DNA from: Calditrichota bacterium
GTDB taxonomy: Bacteria > Calditrichota > Calditrichia > Calditrichales > Calditrichaceae
Length of the DNA: 64,000 bases
Direction: 5' to 3'
NCBI GenBank assembly: GCA_003854985.1
Contig: RQOG01000116.1
Coordinates: 1-64,000, forward strand
Position numbers and translations under genes: made by a program. Of the stretch, positions 16,829 through 26,898 are shown one piece after another. Every line of letters starts with the position of its first letter. Position 1 is the stretch's first letter. The notes under the pieces are model-generated. The model saw only the letters and a list, made by a program, of their open reading frames with translations, searched no databases and was not told the DNA's origin.

Positions 16829-18327
16829 TTATGCTTTAACCAGCGCCAAACTTCGCTTATGGATACTTTTTTGCCCTGCATCAGGGTAGCTGTCCGGAAA
16901 ATTTTACCTGCTATTATGATAACAATAATGATAGATAATACCATTATCGCAATGGTAAGAATGATGTCCAGTTTATTTAAAGCGCCGCTTAATGGTATTC
17001 TCATAATCATAAAGGAAGGAGACAAAAACGGAATATAAGACAGCACCCTGATGAGCATTGATTCGGGATCAGACAAAACCATCAGGGACAATAACGCCGG
17101 GAAAATAGCCACCATTCTTAACACCTGACTGATTTGCTGGGTATCATATTCATTTGTTGATAAAGAACCGAATGTGATAAAAATAGCCCCATAAAATAAA
17201 AATCCCAGACAAAAATATAAAATAAAAAAGAAGGCGTTGGTCAATGTTAAATAATCAATTTCCTGATTTGTAAACAACCCGGATTTAACGATTAACGCGG
17301 TTATGCTTATCCATATAAAAATTTGCACCAGTCCTAAAAAGCCTAATCCTAATATCTTGCCGCCCATTATCTGCGCACTGCTGGCATACGATAATAGTAC
17401 TTCAATAACTTTGTTTGATTTTTCCTGTAAAATGCTGCTAAAAAGATATCCGCTTGAAGAAAAGACGGCCATGAATAGTAGAAATACAGCAATTAAAGGA
17501 CCGTATAATTGTATATAAAAATTCCATTCTTTCTGGCCCTCCTGCAAAATCTGAAATTTTTTTATCTGAATAGGACGAAACCAGTTTCTTAACTTGGAGG
17601 GTTCAATCTCATCATTTAAGATTCTGTGCCTTGTAATAATACCCTGCAATACCCGTTCAAAACGTTCAATTTCCAGGAAATCCCCCGGATTTTTTGAGTG
17701 ATACTGGACGTTGCCGGTTCGGGCGAAGTCCAGATTAAAAACAAGATAAGCGTCAAGATTATCTGAAATCAGCAGAGTATCGGCCATTTTAACAGCTTCC
17801 CGCTTATAAACAGAGTCCAGCACCGTTTTGAACCTCTGTAATTCAATTTCAATCAGTTCCCGTTCTTCTCTTACCAGTTGCATTTTTTCGTAAGATTGCA
17901 CCAGTTGTCTGTCTCTGTTAGCCGATTGGGAGTTTGTATAAAGAAATGTCCTTTGCGATTTAATCTGATTATAAAGCGCGGAAATCGAGTCCCGCCGGGC
18001 TTCAATTTCCTGAAGTTCCTTAAGCGAATTTTGATAATTTGTAACGTTTACCGGAGATACATTTAAAATCTGGTATAGCGGCGACCGGCTATCCGTATGA
18101 AAATAACGATTTAATTCATCCTGTAAATCCGACGTTAGATTTTCTCCCGACAGATCGATGACGCCGATAAGTTTGGTCTGAATCTGAGGCTGATATTGAA
18201 AGAGAAAAACCGGGAGCGCAATCAAAGCCGTAAAAATAATCGGCGATACAAAGGTATTAAAGAAAAATGACTGAGCCCTAATTCTTGACTTGAATTCCCA
18301 GCAGGCGATTTTTAATAGATTCCTCAT
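16825..18327 (-). CDS. ABC-2 type exporter permease
   Basis: A 500-residue permease with one N-terminal membrane helix (about 22-44), a 200-residue extracytoplasmic domain rich in coiled-coil sequence, then five or six helices in the second half, the layout of NatB/ABC-2 export permeases. A GAGG ribosome binding site precedes its ATG. It pairs with the ATPase gene directly upstream (6 bases apart). NatA/NatB systems have been linked to sodium export, and other members to drugs or lipids; the substrate here is not evident. Confidence 0.85.
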   Translation of the reverse strand: MRNLLKIACWEFKSRIRAQSFFFNTFVSPIIFTALIALPVFLFQYQPQIQTKLIGVIDLSGENLTSDLQDELNRYFHTDSRSPLYQILNVSPVNVTNYQNSLKELQEIEARRDSISALYNQIKSQRTFLYTNSQSANRDRQLVQSYEKMQLVREERELIEIELQRFKTVLDSVYKREAVKMADTLLISDNLDAYLVFNLDFARTGNVQYHSKNPGDFLEIERFERVLQGIITRHRILNDEIEPSKLRNWFRPIQIKKFQILQEGQKEWNFYIQLYGPLIAVFLLFMAVFSSSGYLFSSILQEKSNKVIEVLLSYASSAQIMGGKILGLGFLGLVQIFIWISITALIVKSGLFTNQEIDYLTLTNAFFFILYFCLGFLFYGAIFITFGSLSTNEYDTQQISQVLRMVAIFPALLSLMVLSDPESMLIRVLSYIPFLSPSFMIMRIPLSGALNKLDIILTIAIMVLSIIIVIIIAGKIFRTATLMQGKKVSISEVWRWLKHN

Positions 18328-18333
18328 ATTCCT

Positions 18334-19248
18334 CTAAACCTTTGATTTTTCCTGAATCAGGTTAATAAAAATATCATGCAGGGATGGTTCGACAATTTCA
18401 AATTTTCGGATTTTTGCTCTTCCTTTTAATCTTGAAAAAAAAGTTGATACCGGAATTTCCTTATCAATCATGGTAAATTTATAGGCTGTTTTATTTTCTT
18501 CAAGAATGCTGATTTCTTCGATTTCATGTAAAAAGGATAAATCCGAATCCGATTCGATATAATAGGCATTTTCGCGAAATTTTCTTTTAATTTCGCTCAT
18601 TTTTCCGTCTAATATAACCCGGGCATTATTAATTAGACATATATGATCGCACAGTCTTTCCGCCTGTTCCATCTGATGGGTGGAAATTAACAAGATCTTT
18701 TTATTAGCCCTGTATTCTTCCAGGATTTCTCTTAGCACCACCTGATTGATAGGGTCAAGTCCGGCAAAAGGTTCATCCAGTATGAGTACGTCAGGATCAT
18801 GTAAAAATGCGGCTATAAACTGGATTTTCTGCTGCATGCCTTTGGAGAGATGGTCGATCCTGGAATCGGTAAATTCAATCATTCCTAAACGATCCAGATA
18901 ACGGATTGCTTCAACTTCTGCTTTTCTATGCGATAAATTATTAAGCGTGCCGAAATAGACCAGCATATCCAATACTTTCGCCCGCGGATATAAACCTCTT
19001 TCTTCGGGCAGATAACCAAAATGTAATCCTTTTGTTTTCTGCCTGTCTATACCATTGAATAAAATTTCACCCTCATCGGGGAGTATAATATTCATTATCA
19101 TCCGCATTGTAGTGGTTTTTCCGGCTCCGTTGGGACCAAGCAGACCGAAGGTTTCGCCGCCTTTTATTTTAAATGATAAATCATTCACTACAAGCGAATC
19201 GTAAAAACGCTTTGTTAAGTTTTTTATTTCTAGAAGATTTTTATCCAC
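18334..19248 (-). CDS. ABC transporter ATPase, NatA-like
   Basis: A 304-residue ATPase with Walker A GPNGAGKTT, signature LSKGMQQKIQFI, Walker B DVLILDEPFAGLDP and the switch His in ISTHQMEQAERL. A C-terminal tail of about 85 residues resembles the DUF4162 domain of export ATPases. It starts with GTG. It sits between the YigZ gene (7 bases upstream) and the permease gene it must serve. The GTG start region contains a DnaA-box-like TTATCCACA on the plus strand at 19241-19249, which I take as chance because it is coding. Confidence 0.9.
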   Translation of the reverse strand: MDKNLLEIKNLTKRFYDSLVVNDLSFKIKGGETFGLLGPNGAGKTTTMRMIMNIILPDEGEILFNGIDRQKTKGLHFGYLPEERGLYPRAKVLDMLVYFGTLNNLSHRKAEVEAIRYLDRLGMIEFTDSRIDHLSKGMQQKIQFIAAFLHDPDVLILDEPFAGLDPINQVVLREILEEYRANKKILLISTHQMEQAERLCDHICLINNARVILDGKMSEIKRKFRENAYYIESDSDLSFLHEIEEISILEENKTAYKFTMIDKEIPVSTFFSRLKGRAKIRKFEIVEPSLHDIFINLIQEKSKV

Positions 19249-19255
19249 AGTTTAT

Positions 19256-19867
19256 TTAACCCAGACGTTTTGCATTGACAACCGAATTGGTTTGTTCATT
19301 TATTTCTTGTAAAAATAATTCACTCCTGCTCTCGGGCACGGCAACAATTATTTTGATTTGTTCGGTATATTCGGCATTTTCGACAATCCCTTTAAACCGG
19401 TTAATTATATTGCGAACCGTATTTTCCAATTCGTAACCGCAGGATAGTATAAATCTGGAACGGATTGTTTTTTTTACCAGCGTAACAGCATCCAAAGCGC
19501 TTTGGGCAGCCTGGCTATAGGCGCGGATCAAACCTCCCGTGCCTAATTTGACACCTCCAAAATATCGCGTCACCACACAAATCACTTCCAGCAGACCTTT
19601 CGCGTCGATCATCTGCAGAAGGGGTTTACCCGCTGTTCCCGATGGTTCTCCGTCATCACTGTATCTGAAAAGATCCTCTGTAATCCGAAATGCATAGCAA
19701 TTATGTGTGGCATCATGATATTTTCGACAAAGATTTTTATACAGGACTTCCGCCTCTTCCTTAGTTTCTGCATGAAAAATATTCGCTATAAATCTTGAGC
19801 CCTTTATTTTAATCTCCGTTTGCAGAGGGCTTTTTACGGAAAAATATTCATCCTGATTTAGCGTCAT
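19256..19867 (-). CDS. YigZ/IMPACT family protein
   Basis: A 203-residue member of the UPF0029/IMPACT family. Conserved blocks are SRFIANIF, HNCYAFRI, YSDDGEPSGTAGKP and TRYFGGVKLGTGGLIRAY. The ATG with complement at 19865-19867 gives the family's usual spacing of about 23 residues before SRFI; an upstream TTG ten codons earlier is possible. The eukaryotic relative inhibits GCN2 signalling; the bacterial role is unclear. It is the first gene of a likely three-gene transcript with the ABC exporter. Confidence 0.9.
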   Translation of the reverse strand: MTLNQDEYFSVKSPLQTEIKIKGSRFIANIFHAETKEEAEVLYKNLCRKYHDATHNCYAFRITEDLFRYSDDGEPSGTAGKPLLQMIDAKGLLEVICVVTRYFGGVKLGTGGLIRAYSQAAQSALDAVTLVKKTIRSRFILSCGYELENTVRNIINRFKGIVENAEYTEQIKIIVAVPESRSELFLQEINEQTNSVVNAKRLG

Positions 19868-19897
19868 TTGACAAAAAAAGTTATGGAATTTCGCCAA

Positions 19898-20043
19898 ATA
19901 TAGTGTCCGCTGGTATTTAAAGCAAACTATCTGATTGGATCGTGTGTTCGCACCGGATTGTCAAATTGATCTGTTCAAATAGGCAATCGTAAGAAAGTTA
20001 GGCGGGAATAGACCAGACCAATTCAATATTTTAGACACTATAT
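19898..20043. repeat. 10-bp inverted repeat arms bounding 146 bases; possible tiny mobile element
   Basis: ATATAGTGTC at 19898-19907 is matched by its exact reverse complement GACACTATAT at 20034-20043. Read as TAGTGTC ends (19901 and 20040) inserted at TA dinucleotides, this resembles a miniature element of the IS630/Tc1 type. The inner sequence shows no further arm similarity and no gene. The rest of this gap (to 20151) holds only AT-rich sequence. Confidence 0.3.
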
Positions 20044-20151
20044 AAAGATATATAACTTTCAATATATCAGAATAGTTATTATATTTAGCGCGCGGCATTT
20101 TATAAATGCTTTTTTTTAATTTGGTGTTTTCAAGTTCAATGGATTGAGTTA

Positions 20152-23100
20152 ATGAAAAACGCTTCGCATTATTCTAAAATAAGAGACAAAATAAGCAACC
20201 TGGAAAAAGAATTGCTCGGATTCAATCAGCGTAAAAACTGGCGTAACCGGCTTTTTGATCTATCAATAGATCTTCTATGCGTCGCAGGGTTTGACGGCTA
20301 TCTGCGTCAGTTAAACACAGCCTGGGAGAAAAATCTGGGCTGGACTTCTAAGGAACTTCAGGCCAGGCCCTGGTTGGAATTTGTTCATACAGCCGACAAA
20401 AAAACCATATTAGATGCAATAGAACTGCAAAAAAAAGGTGAAGCGGTTTTTGATATTGAGTTTCGTTTTAAGACAAAAAATAATGAATGGATTTGGCTTT
20501 CCTGGAATTCGTATCCGATTCCGGAGGAAAATATTATTTTTGCTATTTCCAGGAACATTACCCAGCAAAAAATTACTCACGAAAAATTACTCTCCAGTGA
20601 AGAACGGTACAGAACGTATATTAAACAAAGTACAGAGGGTATTTGCCATGTTGCGTTCTACACGCCTGTGCCTGTATATCTTTCCGCTGAAGAACAAACG
20701 GAAATGATTTATAATGAAGGATATATTTTCGAGTGTAATAATGTTCTGGCTAAAATGTATGGCTTTAAAAGTTGTAAAGAAATTTATAGAAGAAGGTTAA
20801 AAGAGATTTATAACGAAAAAGACTGGGCATCCAATTTAAAGTCGACGCTTGCATTCATAAAAAATAATTATCAGACTCCGGATTCCCAAATTATCGAAAT
20901 TGTACAACCCTACGGGAAAAAAACTTTTCTTAATAATGCCATGGGCGTCATTAAGGATGATAAACTCATCGGCATTTGGGGAACACAAAGAGATATCACA
21001 GAACAAAGACAGGCAGAATACAAACTACGATGCAGTGAAGAGAATTATCGCGAAATCTTTAACAATTTCACGGAAGCAATATTTTTATTTGACGTAAAAA
21101 ACAGCCTCGTACTGGATGTTAACAAAACAACGCTTGATATGTTTGGTTTTAATTCTACCCCGGAAGCAATAGAATTCTTTAACACCACAAAAACAACAGA
21201 ACATGAAATCAGCAACATCATAGAGGTAAAAAAATTAATTCAAAAAGCCGCCCGGGAAAAATCTCAGATATTTGAATGGCTTACACATAAACAAGACGGC
21301 CGTCCATTCTGGGCAGAGGTTGTCCTTAAAGCCATAGAATTAGGCGGTGAAAAAAAGGTAATAGCCGTCGTTAAAGATATTGATGATCGGAAATATGCCC
21401 AGGACATGATAAAAGAAAATGAGAGAAGATACAGAACACTCTTTGAATCATCCAGCGATGCTATCTTTATTGTGAGCCAGAAAATAGTCGTTGACTGTAA
21501 TAAAAAAGCCGTTGACGTTTTTATGAAAGAGAGAAAAGAGGTCATCGGGCAGCCTGTCTCAAGATTCATTGTATCTGTATATAAAAATATCTCTATAGAT
21601 GAGCATTATATGACAGCTCTTGAGGGAAAGGAACAAATTATAGAATGGCCATGTCTGCGCGAAAACAATATTCCGTTTGAGGCTGAGATAAAGATCAGCC
21701 CCATTGAACTGGGTAGTATAAAGCATTTACAAATTATTATCCGCGATCTTTCCGAGAGTAAATCGGCTCAACGGTCAATTCGTATTTCGGAACAAAAATT
21801 TTCGGGTATTTTTCAGGTATCCCCGAATGCCATTTCTATCACAAGCCTATCCGATTTCGCTATAATAGATATTAATGAAGCCTTTCAAAAATTATCCGGT
21901 TATTCAAGAAATGAACTGATCGGAAAAACATGGAAAGAGCTAAACCTGATTCAAAAAAAGTCCCAGCTAAAATATATGGTTGGACTTTTTAAGAAAAAAC
22001 TTGAATTAACCAATGTTGAGTTTGAATATAAAAACAAACAAAATCATCTTATTACCGTCCTGGTTTCAGCAAAACTTATCCATGTCGACCGTGACGATTA
22101 TATTTTAATGATCGCTCATGATATCACTAAAAGAAAAAAGATGGAAAGGGAACTTCAGTATCACAGTCAATTTGAAAAGCTGATATCAGAAATGTCTTCC
22201 CGTTTTATTAATCTCCCTCCGGAAAAAATCGATGATAATATAGATAAAGCTCTTGAAGATATCTGCCAGTTTACAAACACCAATTTGGGCTATGTGTTCA
22301 AAATTTCCGAAGAATGGACTAAAAGAGAGATCATTCATTTCTATAAAACAAAATCCACATCTTTCAAAAAAACTGATTTTAAGGTTCAGAATATTAAAAC
22401 CATGCCATGGTGGATGGGTAAAATAGCCGACCAAAAAGTCCTATCTATTTCATCACCCGATGAATTACCTCCGGGTGCTATGGAAGAAAAAAATCTTTTA
22501 ATAACACTGGGTATCCAGTCACTTATTGAAGTTCCGATGATTTACAGAGGACGCGTTTTTGGCGTTTTGGGCCTGGGAACCACCGTGCAAAACCGGCCCT
22601 GGAGTGAAAATGAAAGTGCTTTAATTCGAATGGCGGGACAAGTATTTACCAATGCGCTCCATCGAAAAGAAGTTGAAAATGCTTTAAGAGAAAATGAAGA
22701 AAGATTCCGCTCCATTATCCAGCATTTATCGGATATTGTCTGGATTATTAATGATAAAGGTAAAGTATTGTTTGAAACACCTTCTACCGTGAGGATTTTA
22801 GGGTACGAACCCGGTTTTTTAATTAGCAAATCAGGGTTTGATTTTATCCATCCCGATGACAGAAACAAATTAATGCGGGAATTCAATGATGTTTTGGAAC
22901 GAAAGAATCTAATGATCCCCAGTGAATTCCGGTTTTTACACAAAAACGGAAACTGGATAGAACTTGAAGTTGTAGCCAATAACATGCTGCATCATGAAGG
23001 AATTAAGGGCATCATAGTTACGGCACGCGATATTTCAGGGAAAAAGCAGGCTGAATATGCTTTACGCGACAGTGAAAAGAAATATCGTAATATTTTTGAA

Positions 23101-24588
23101 AATATTCAGGACGTGTATTTTGAGATTACTCCTGAGGGCATTATTACTGAAATAAGCCCGTCGATTACAAGCCTTACCGGATATGAACGGAATGAATTAA
23201 TCGGAAAATCCGTGGCTTCTATTTATAAAAATCCGTCTGACAGTGCATTGTTTTTAGACAAAATAGAAACATCGTTGAAAATATCTGATTTCGAAATTGC
23301 CTTAAATTCCGTTAAAGGAAAAGAACGTATTTGCTCGGTAAATGCGGAATTAATATATGATGATAATAAGAATCCGGTTAAAATTTTCGGCACTATCCGC
23401 GATATTACAGAAAGCAAACGGTTACAGGCGCAATTGATTCAATCGCAAAAACTTGAATCCATTGGTACGCTGGCCGGAGGTATTGCCCATGATTTCAATA
23501 ATCTGCTTACGGTAATTTTAGGACATGCTGAATTGGTTTCGTTGAAAATAGATGAAAAAAATTCATTTCACAAAGATATTATTTCGATTTTAAACGCCGG
23601 TCAAAAGGCTGAACTGCTCACCAGGCAGCTGCTAACCTTCAGCCGCAAACAGGTTTATACACCCGAAATACTAAATATTAACGAAACGATTCACAGCCTT
23701 GACCCTATGATGTGCAGGCTTATCGGAGAAGATATTCATATTGAAAAACGCCTGGATAAAAATCTGCCGAATATTAAAGCCAATCCGGGACAGATTGAAC
23801 AGGTTTTAGTTAATTTACTTGTCAATGCCCGCGATGCCATTCAGGATGAAAAACATAAACCTGATGAAAAACGGATTGTTCTCGAAACCGGACAAATTTA
23901 TCTTGATGTTAATATGGTCAGCACCCATCCGGGATCGACCAAAGGTCCGCATGTTTTTATTTATGTCAGCGATACCGGTATCGGCATGGACGAAATTACC
24001 AAAAGCAAAATTTTCGAACCTTTTTTTACAACCAAGGAATTCCATAAAGGTACCGGCCTTGGTCTTTCCACAGTTTATGGTATAGTAAAACAGAATCAGG
24101 GCAGTATATATGTTTATAGTGAACCAGGCCAGGGTACGACAATAAAAGTATTTCTGCCCGTATGCGACAAGGAAGAAACCTTTCCTAAAAAAGAAATCGA
24201 AATACAAAATATTCAAAATGGCCGCGAAACAATTTTATTGGTTGAAGACGACGCTTCGGTAAGAGCTTTCGCCGGCGCTGCTTTGCGAACGTTTGGTTAC
24301 AAAATCATCGAAGCGGCAGATGGCTTTGAGGCCATCAGGATCGCCAGAGATAATGCAGACAAAATCGACCTTGTAATGACAGATGTGGTAATGCCGGGTA
24401 TGAATGGTAAGGAGCTATCCGATCATTTAAGTGAAATCACACCCGAAGTAAAAATTCTCTTTACTTCAGGCTATACAGACAATCATGTCGTGGAAAAAGA
24501 TGTGCTTAATGAAAAGTTAAATTTCCTCGGCAAACCATATAGTACTCAGGCACTTGCAAAAAAAATACGAATTGTATTAAATTCCTGA
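20152..24588 (+). CDS. Soluble hybrid histidine kinase with seven PAS domains
   Basis: A 1478-residue cytoplasmic kinase without signal peptide or membrane helices. In order: PAS repeats at about 25-145, 150-285, 297-415, 424-535 and 548-665; a GAF domain at about 673-843; PAS repeats at about 850-970 and 976-1095; a HisKA dimerisation helix with phospho-accepting His1113 in GGIAHDFNNLL; an HATPase_c domain at about 1205-1335 (DTGIGMDE, GTGLGLSTVYG); and a receiver domain at about 1360-1476 with Asp1411 (MTDVVMPGMNG). Such proteins sense small ligands, redox state or light through PAS cofactors; none can be assigned. It is followed after 6 bases by a lipoprotein gene. Confidence 0.93.
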   Translation: MKNASHYSKIRDKISNLEKELLGFNQRKNWRNRLFDLSIDLLCVAGFDGYLRQLNTAWEKNLGWTSKELQARPWLEFVHTADKKTILDAIELQKKGEAVFDIEFRFKTKNNEWIWLSWNSYPIPEENIIFAISRNITQQKITHEKLLSSEERYRTYIKQSTEGICHVAFYTPVPVYLSAEEQTEMIYNEGYIFECNNVLAKMYGFKSCKEIYRRRLKEIYNEKDWASNLKSTLAFIKNNYQTPDSQIIEIVQPYGKKTFLNNAMGVIKDDKLIGIWGTQRDITEQRQAEYKLRCSEENYREIFNNFTEAIFLFDVKNSLVLDVNKTTLDMFGFNSTPEAIEFFNTTKTTEHEISNIIEVKKLIQKAAREKSQIFEWLTHKQDGRPFWAEVVLKAIELGGEKKVIAVVKDIDDRKYAQDMIKENERRYRTLFESSSDAIFIVSQKIVVDCNKKAVDVFMKERKEVIGQPVSRFIVSVYKNISIDEHYMTALEGKEQIIEWPCLRENNIPFEAEIKISPIELGSIKHLQIIIRDLSESKSAQRSIRISEQKFSGIFQVSPNAISITSLSDFAIIDINEAFQKLSGYSRNELIGKTWKELNLIQKKSQLKYMVGLFKKKLELTNVEFEYKNKQNHLITVLVSAKLIHVDRDDYILMIAHDITKRKKMERELQYHSQFEKLISEMSSRFINLPPEKIDDNIDKALEDICQFTNTNLGYVFKISEEWTKREIIHFYKTKSTSFKKTDFKVQNIKTMPWWMGKIADQKVLSISSPDELPPGAMEEKNLLITLGIQSLIEVPMIYRGRVFGVLGLGTTVQNRPWSENESALIRMAGQVFTNALHRKEVENALRENEERFRSIIQHLSDIVWIINDKGKVLFETPSTVRILGYEPGFLISKSGFDFIHPDDRNKLMREFNDVLERKNLMIPSEFRFLHKNGNWIELEVVANNMLHHEGIKGIIVTARDISGKKQAEYALRDSEKKYRNIFENIQDVYFEITPEGIITEISPSITSLTGYERNELIGKSVASIYKNPSDSALFLDKIETSLKISDFEIALNSVKGKERICSVNAELIYDDNKNPVKIFGTIRDITESKRLQAQLIQSQKLESIGTLAGGIAHDFNNLLTVILGHAELVSLKIDEKNSFHKDIISILNAGQKAELLTRQLLTFSRKQVYTPEILNINETIHSLDPMMCRLIGEDIHIEKRLDKNLPNIKANPGQIEQVLVNLLVNARDAIQDEKHKPDEKRIVLETGQIYLDVNMVSTHPGSTKGPHVFIYVSDTGIGMDEITKSKIFEPFFTTKEFHKGTGLGLSTVYGIVKQNQGSIYVYSEPGQGTTIKVFLPVCDKEETFPKKEIEIQNIQNGRETILLVEDDASVRAFAGAALRTFGYKIIEAADGFEAIRIARDNADKIDLVMTDVVMPGMNGKELSDHLSEITPEVKILFTSGYTDNHVVEKDVLNEKLNFLGKPYSTQALAKKIRIVLNS

Positions 24589-24594
24589 AGAGTT

Positions 24595-25068
24595 ATGAAA
24601 AGAATTCTGATTATAAGTTTATTGTTCCTGTTATTGGGGAGTTGTCAAAATCAGACTGATTACACGCCTTCCTCACTTCTCGAATTTAAAAGGGTAAAAA
24701 TGATAAAAGGTCAGGAAGCAGATGAATTTGTTAACCGAATTCATCTTCGGCCCATAAGTACTGATATAAATACCATCGCTTTTTATGAAGCGGACGAAAA
24801 AACGGCCGTTATCTATCATACGGAATATGAGGATAAAAACCGGGCTATAGAAGATTATAAAAACATGATTGGTAAAATATCTCCGGAAAATTCAGCATTT
24901 GTAGGTGGAAAACAAATACAGATAGAAAACAAAACCGTATACCGTTGCTTTGGCATGGGACAGACTCATTATGTTTTTTATCATAATAATTTTCTGTTTT
25001 GGATAAGTTTGCCGACAATTGGTGCGGAAGATCATCTGCGCGCCTATTTTCAACTGAATAATATATAA
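24595..25068 (+). CDS. Uncharacterised lipoprotein
   Basis: A 157-residue predicted lipoprotein: 'LLFLLLGSCQNQ' is a good lipobox with the lipid-carrying Cys at residue 17. No family is recognised. The mature part has mixed charge and moderate length. The gene begins six bases after the seven-PAS kinase stop, so both are probably on one transcript, which hints at a cell-envelope function linked to that signalling protein. Confidence 0.75.
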   Translation: MKRILIISLLFLLLGSCQNQTDYTPSSLLEFKRVKMIKGQEADEFVNRIHLRPISTDINTIAFYEADEKTAVIYHTEYEDKNRAIEDYKNMIGKISPENSAFVGGKQIQIENKTVYRCFGMGQTHYVFYHNNFLFWISLPTIGAEDHLRAYFQLNNI

Positions 25069-25174
25069 AATCTGAATAATGTTTTTTGATTTGTTTGCAA
25101 TGGAAGGCAATAAATAAAAAGCCGATAACGTTTGAAAAAAATGCAAACCAATTTTGATATCGAACTCTGTCTAT

Positions 25175-25393
25175 TTACGAGACGGCATTGTACGTATACT
25201 TTTTGATACAATCCTGATTCTGAACGGGAAAATCAGCCAGCATCTTTTTAACCTGTAATAACTCCCTGCTTAAAAAATTCATGACTTTCAACGTATCCCA
25301 ATCAAATTCTTTCTGATTGATATTTTGTAAAAACAATACCCGGATCTGATTGGTCAGGGTCTCGTATTGATTTTTCAAATGTTGTTCATTCAT
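25175..25393 (-). CDS. Small uncharacterised protein (72 residues)
   Basis: A short, mostly helical protein (MNEQHLKNQYETLTNQIR...). The ATG with complement at 25391-25393 has GGTGG and GGAAAT-like sequence just upstream; a frame opening 12 codons earlier is less likely. No motif or membrane segment is visible. It is isolated on its strand between a lipoprotein gene and the cyclophilin gene. Its helical heptad character and ribosome binding site support coding, but this is the least certain gene in the region. Confidence 0.5.
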   Translation of the reverse strand: MNEQHLKNQYETLTNQIRVLFLQNINQKEFDWDTLKVMNFLSRELLQVKKMLADFPVQNQDCIKKYTYNAVS

Positions 25394-25569
25394 ATTTCCA
25401 CCATTTTCTAATAATAATCGGCAGCCCAATTTGCACCTTGATTTTCATTCTGAATAATGGTCAATCTCATTCATTTTTAATTTTAGAACAAAAAACCGCC
25501 TGAATAAATTGCACTAAACATAAAGGTCTGTTAACTTCTGCAAAATTCAAGAAATCAGGAGATCATTTG

Positions 25570-26231
25570 ATGAAACAATTATTAATTATTGCCCTGTCTT
25601 TGTCTTTGTTCTGTTTTTCCTGCAAGGATCAGAAACTAATTGATGAAAATGAACAATATCAGTTACAAATAAAACAATTAAAAGAAGAGGTACAGACCAT
25701 GCAGGATGAACAGCAAAAAACACAATTTTTAATAAAAAATCTTCAGAATATATCAGCAACTATCGTAACCAATAAAGGCGATATTTCTCTCATGTTTTAT
25801 CCTGAAAAAGCCCCTCTTCACTGCTTTACATTTATAACCCGGGCCGAAGCCGGATTTTACGACAACACACAGTTCCATAGGGTTATTCCGGGATTTATGA
25901 TTCAGGGAGGCGATCCGAATACAAAAACTGATCAAAAAAATACCTATGGCCAGGGCGGTCCCCTGGTAATGATGCCGCATGAGTTTAATGATGTTTCCCA
26001 TAAAAGAGGCGTCCTCTCAACGGCAAGGGTATCGGATCCATCTTACGGAGCAGGCAGCCAGTTTTTATTATGCATGAAGATAACCTGGGTTTGGACAGAC
26101 AATATACTGCATTCGGATTTGTTACCAATGGAATGGATGTGGTGGATAAGATTGCTAATGTAAAGCGGGATCAAAGGGATTTGCCTTTGGAGCCGGTGAT
26201 TATTAATACTATCAAAGTATTTAAAAAATAG
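25570..26231 (+). pseudogene. Cyclophilin-type peptidyl-prolyl isomerase lipoprotein, frameshifted
   Basis: ATG 25570 has AGGAG eight bases upstream; a hydrophobic leader ending Cys-Phe-Ser-Cys points to a lipoprotein, followed by a short coiled-coil and a cyclophilin domain with FHRVIPGFMIQGGDP. After GSQF the frame is lost: the continuation '[22 protein letters not shown]' and 'DVVDKI' is found in the next frame and runs to TAG 26229-26231. One missing T in the run of five at 26062-26066 (six would restore TTT TTT ATT) explains it. Restored, the protein would be 220 residues. Either a real mutation or a sequencing error in the homopolymer. The ftsE-like gene starts 13 bases later. Confidence 0.8.
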
Positions 26232-26244
26232 CGCTTAATTATTT

Positions 26245-26898
26245 ATGATTGAATTCTATAATGTTTACGCTGACATAGATACAAAGATAATTCTTTCTAA
26301 TATTTCCTTTCGGCTGGTTAAGGGGGAATTTGCTTATATTATCGGTCCAAGCGGAGCGGGTAAATCGACAATCCTGCGCATGATCTATATGGATTTGTAT
26401 CCTAAAGAAGGTATGATTATTATTGACAAATACAGCTCTGCAAAAATCAAAAAAAGTGATATCCCCTATCTGCGGCGCGGATTAGGCGTTATATTTCAGG
26501 ATTTCAAATTATTACACGACAGGAATGTATTTGAAAATGTGGCGTTCGCAATGCGGGTAACAGGTACAAAAACACCCGAGATAAAAAGACGGGTCTTTAA
26601 GGTATTGGCGGAAGTCAATTTAAGCAATAAACGCAATCATTATCCTGATGAATTATCGGGAGGCGAAAAACAGCGGGTAGCTATCGCCAGGGCTATCGTC
26701 AATAAACCATTTATTATTCTGGCAGACGAACCTACAGGGAATCTGGACAGAGCAAATTCGTACGAAATTATGGAAATTCTGGAGAGGATAAATCGCCAGG
26801 GAACTGCCATTTTAATGGCAACCCATGATGAACATCTAATAAAAAAATATCCGCATCGAATGTTATACATTAAAAACGGAACAATGGTTGAAAGATGA
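26245..26898 (+). CDS. ftsE: Cell division ATPase FtsE
   Basis: A 217-residue ABC ATPase with Walker A GPSGAGKST, signature LSGGEKQRVAIARA and Walker B FIILADEPTGNLD, closest in pattern to FtsE. With FtsX it controls peptidoglycan hydrolases at the division site from the inner membrane. Its stop overlaps the ftsX start by 4 bases (ATGA), the usual ftsEX arrangement and a sign of coupled translation. Confidence 0.92.
   Translation: MIEFYNVYADIDTKIILSNISFRLVKGEFAYIIGPSGAGKSTILRMIYMDLYPKEGMIIIDKYSSAKIKKSDIPYLRRGLGVIFQDFKLLHDRNVFENVAFAMRVTGTKTPEIKRRVFKVLAEVNLSNKRNHYPDELSGGEKQRVAIARAIVNKPFIILADEPTGNLDRANSYEIMEILERINRQGTAILMATHDEHLIKKYPHRMLYIKNGTMVER

Noticed and set aside
19241-19249. A third perfect DnaA-box sequence TTATCCACA
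   Set aside because: It lies at the start of the ABC ATPase coding sequence, far from the cluster at 7.5 kb, and one chance copy is expected in a window of this size.
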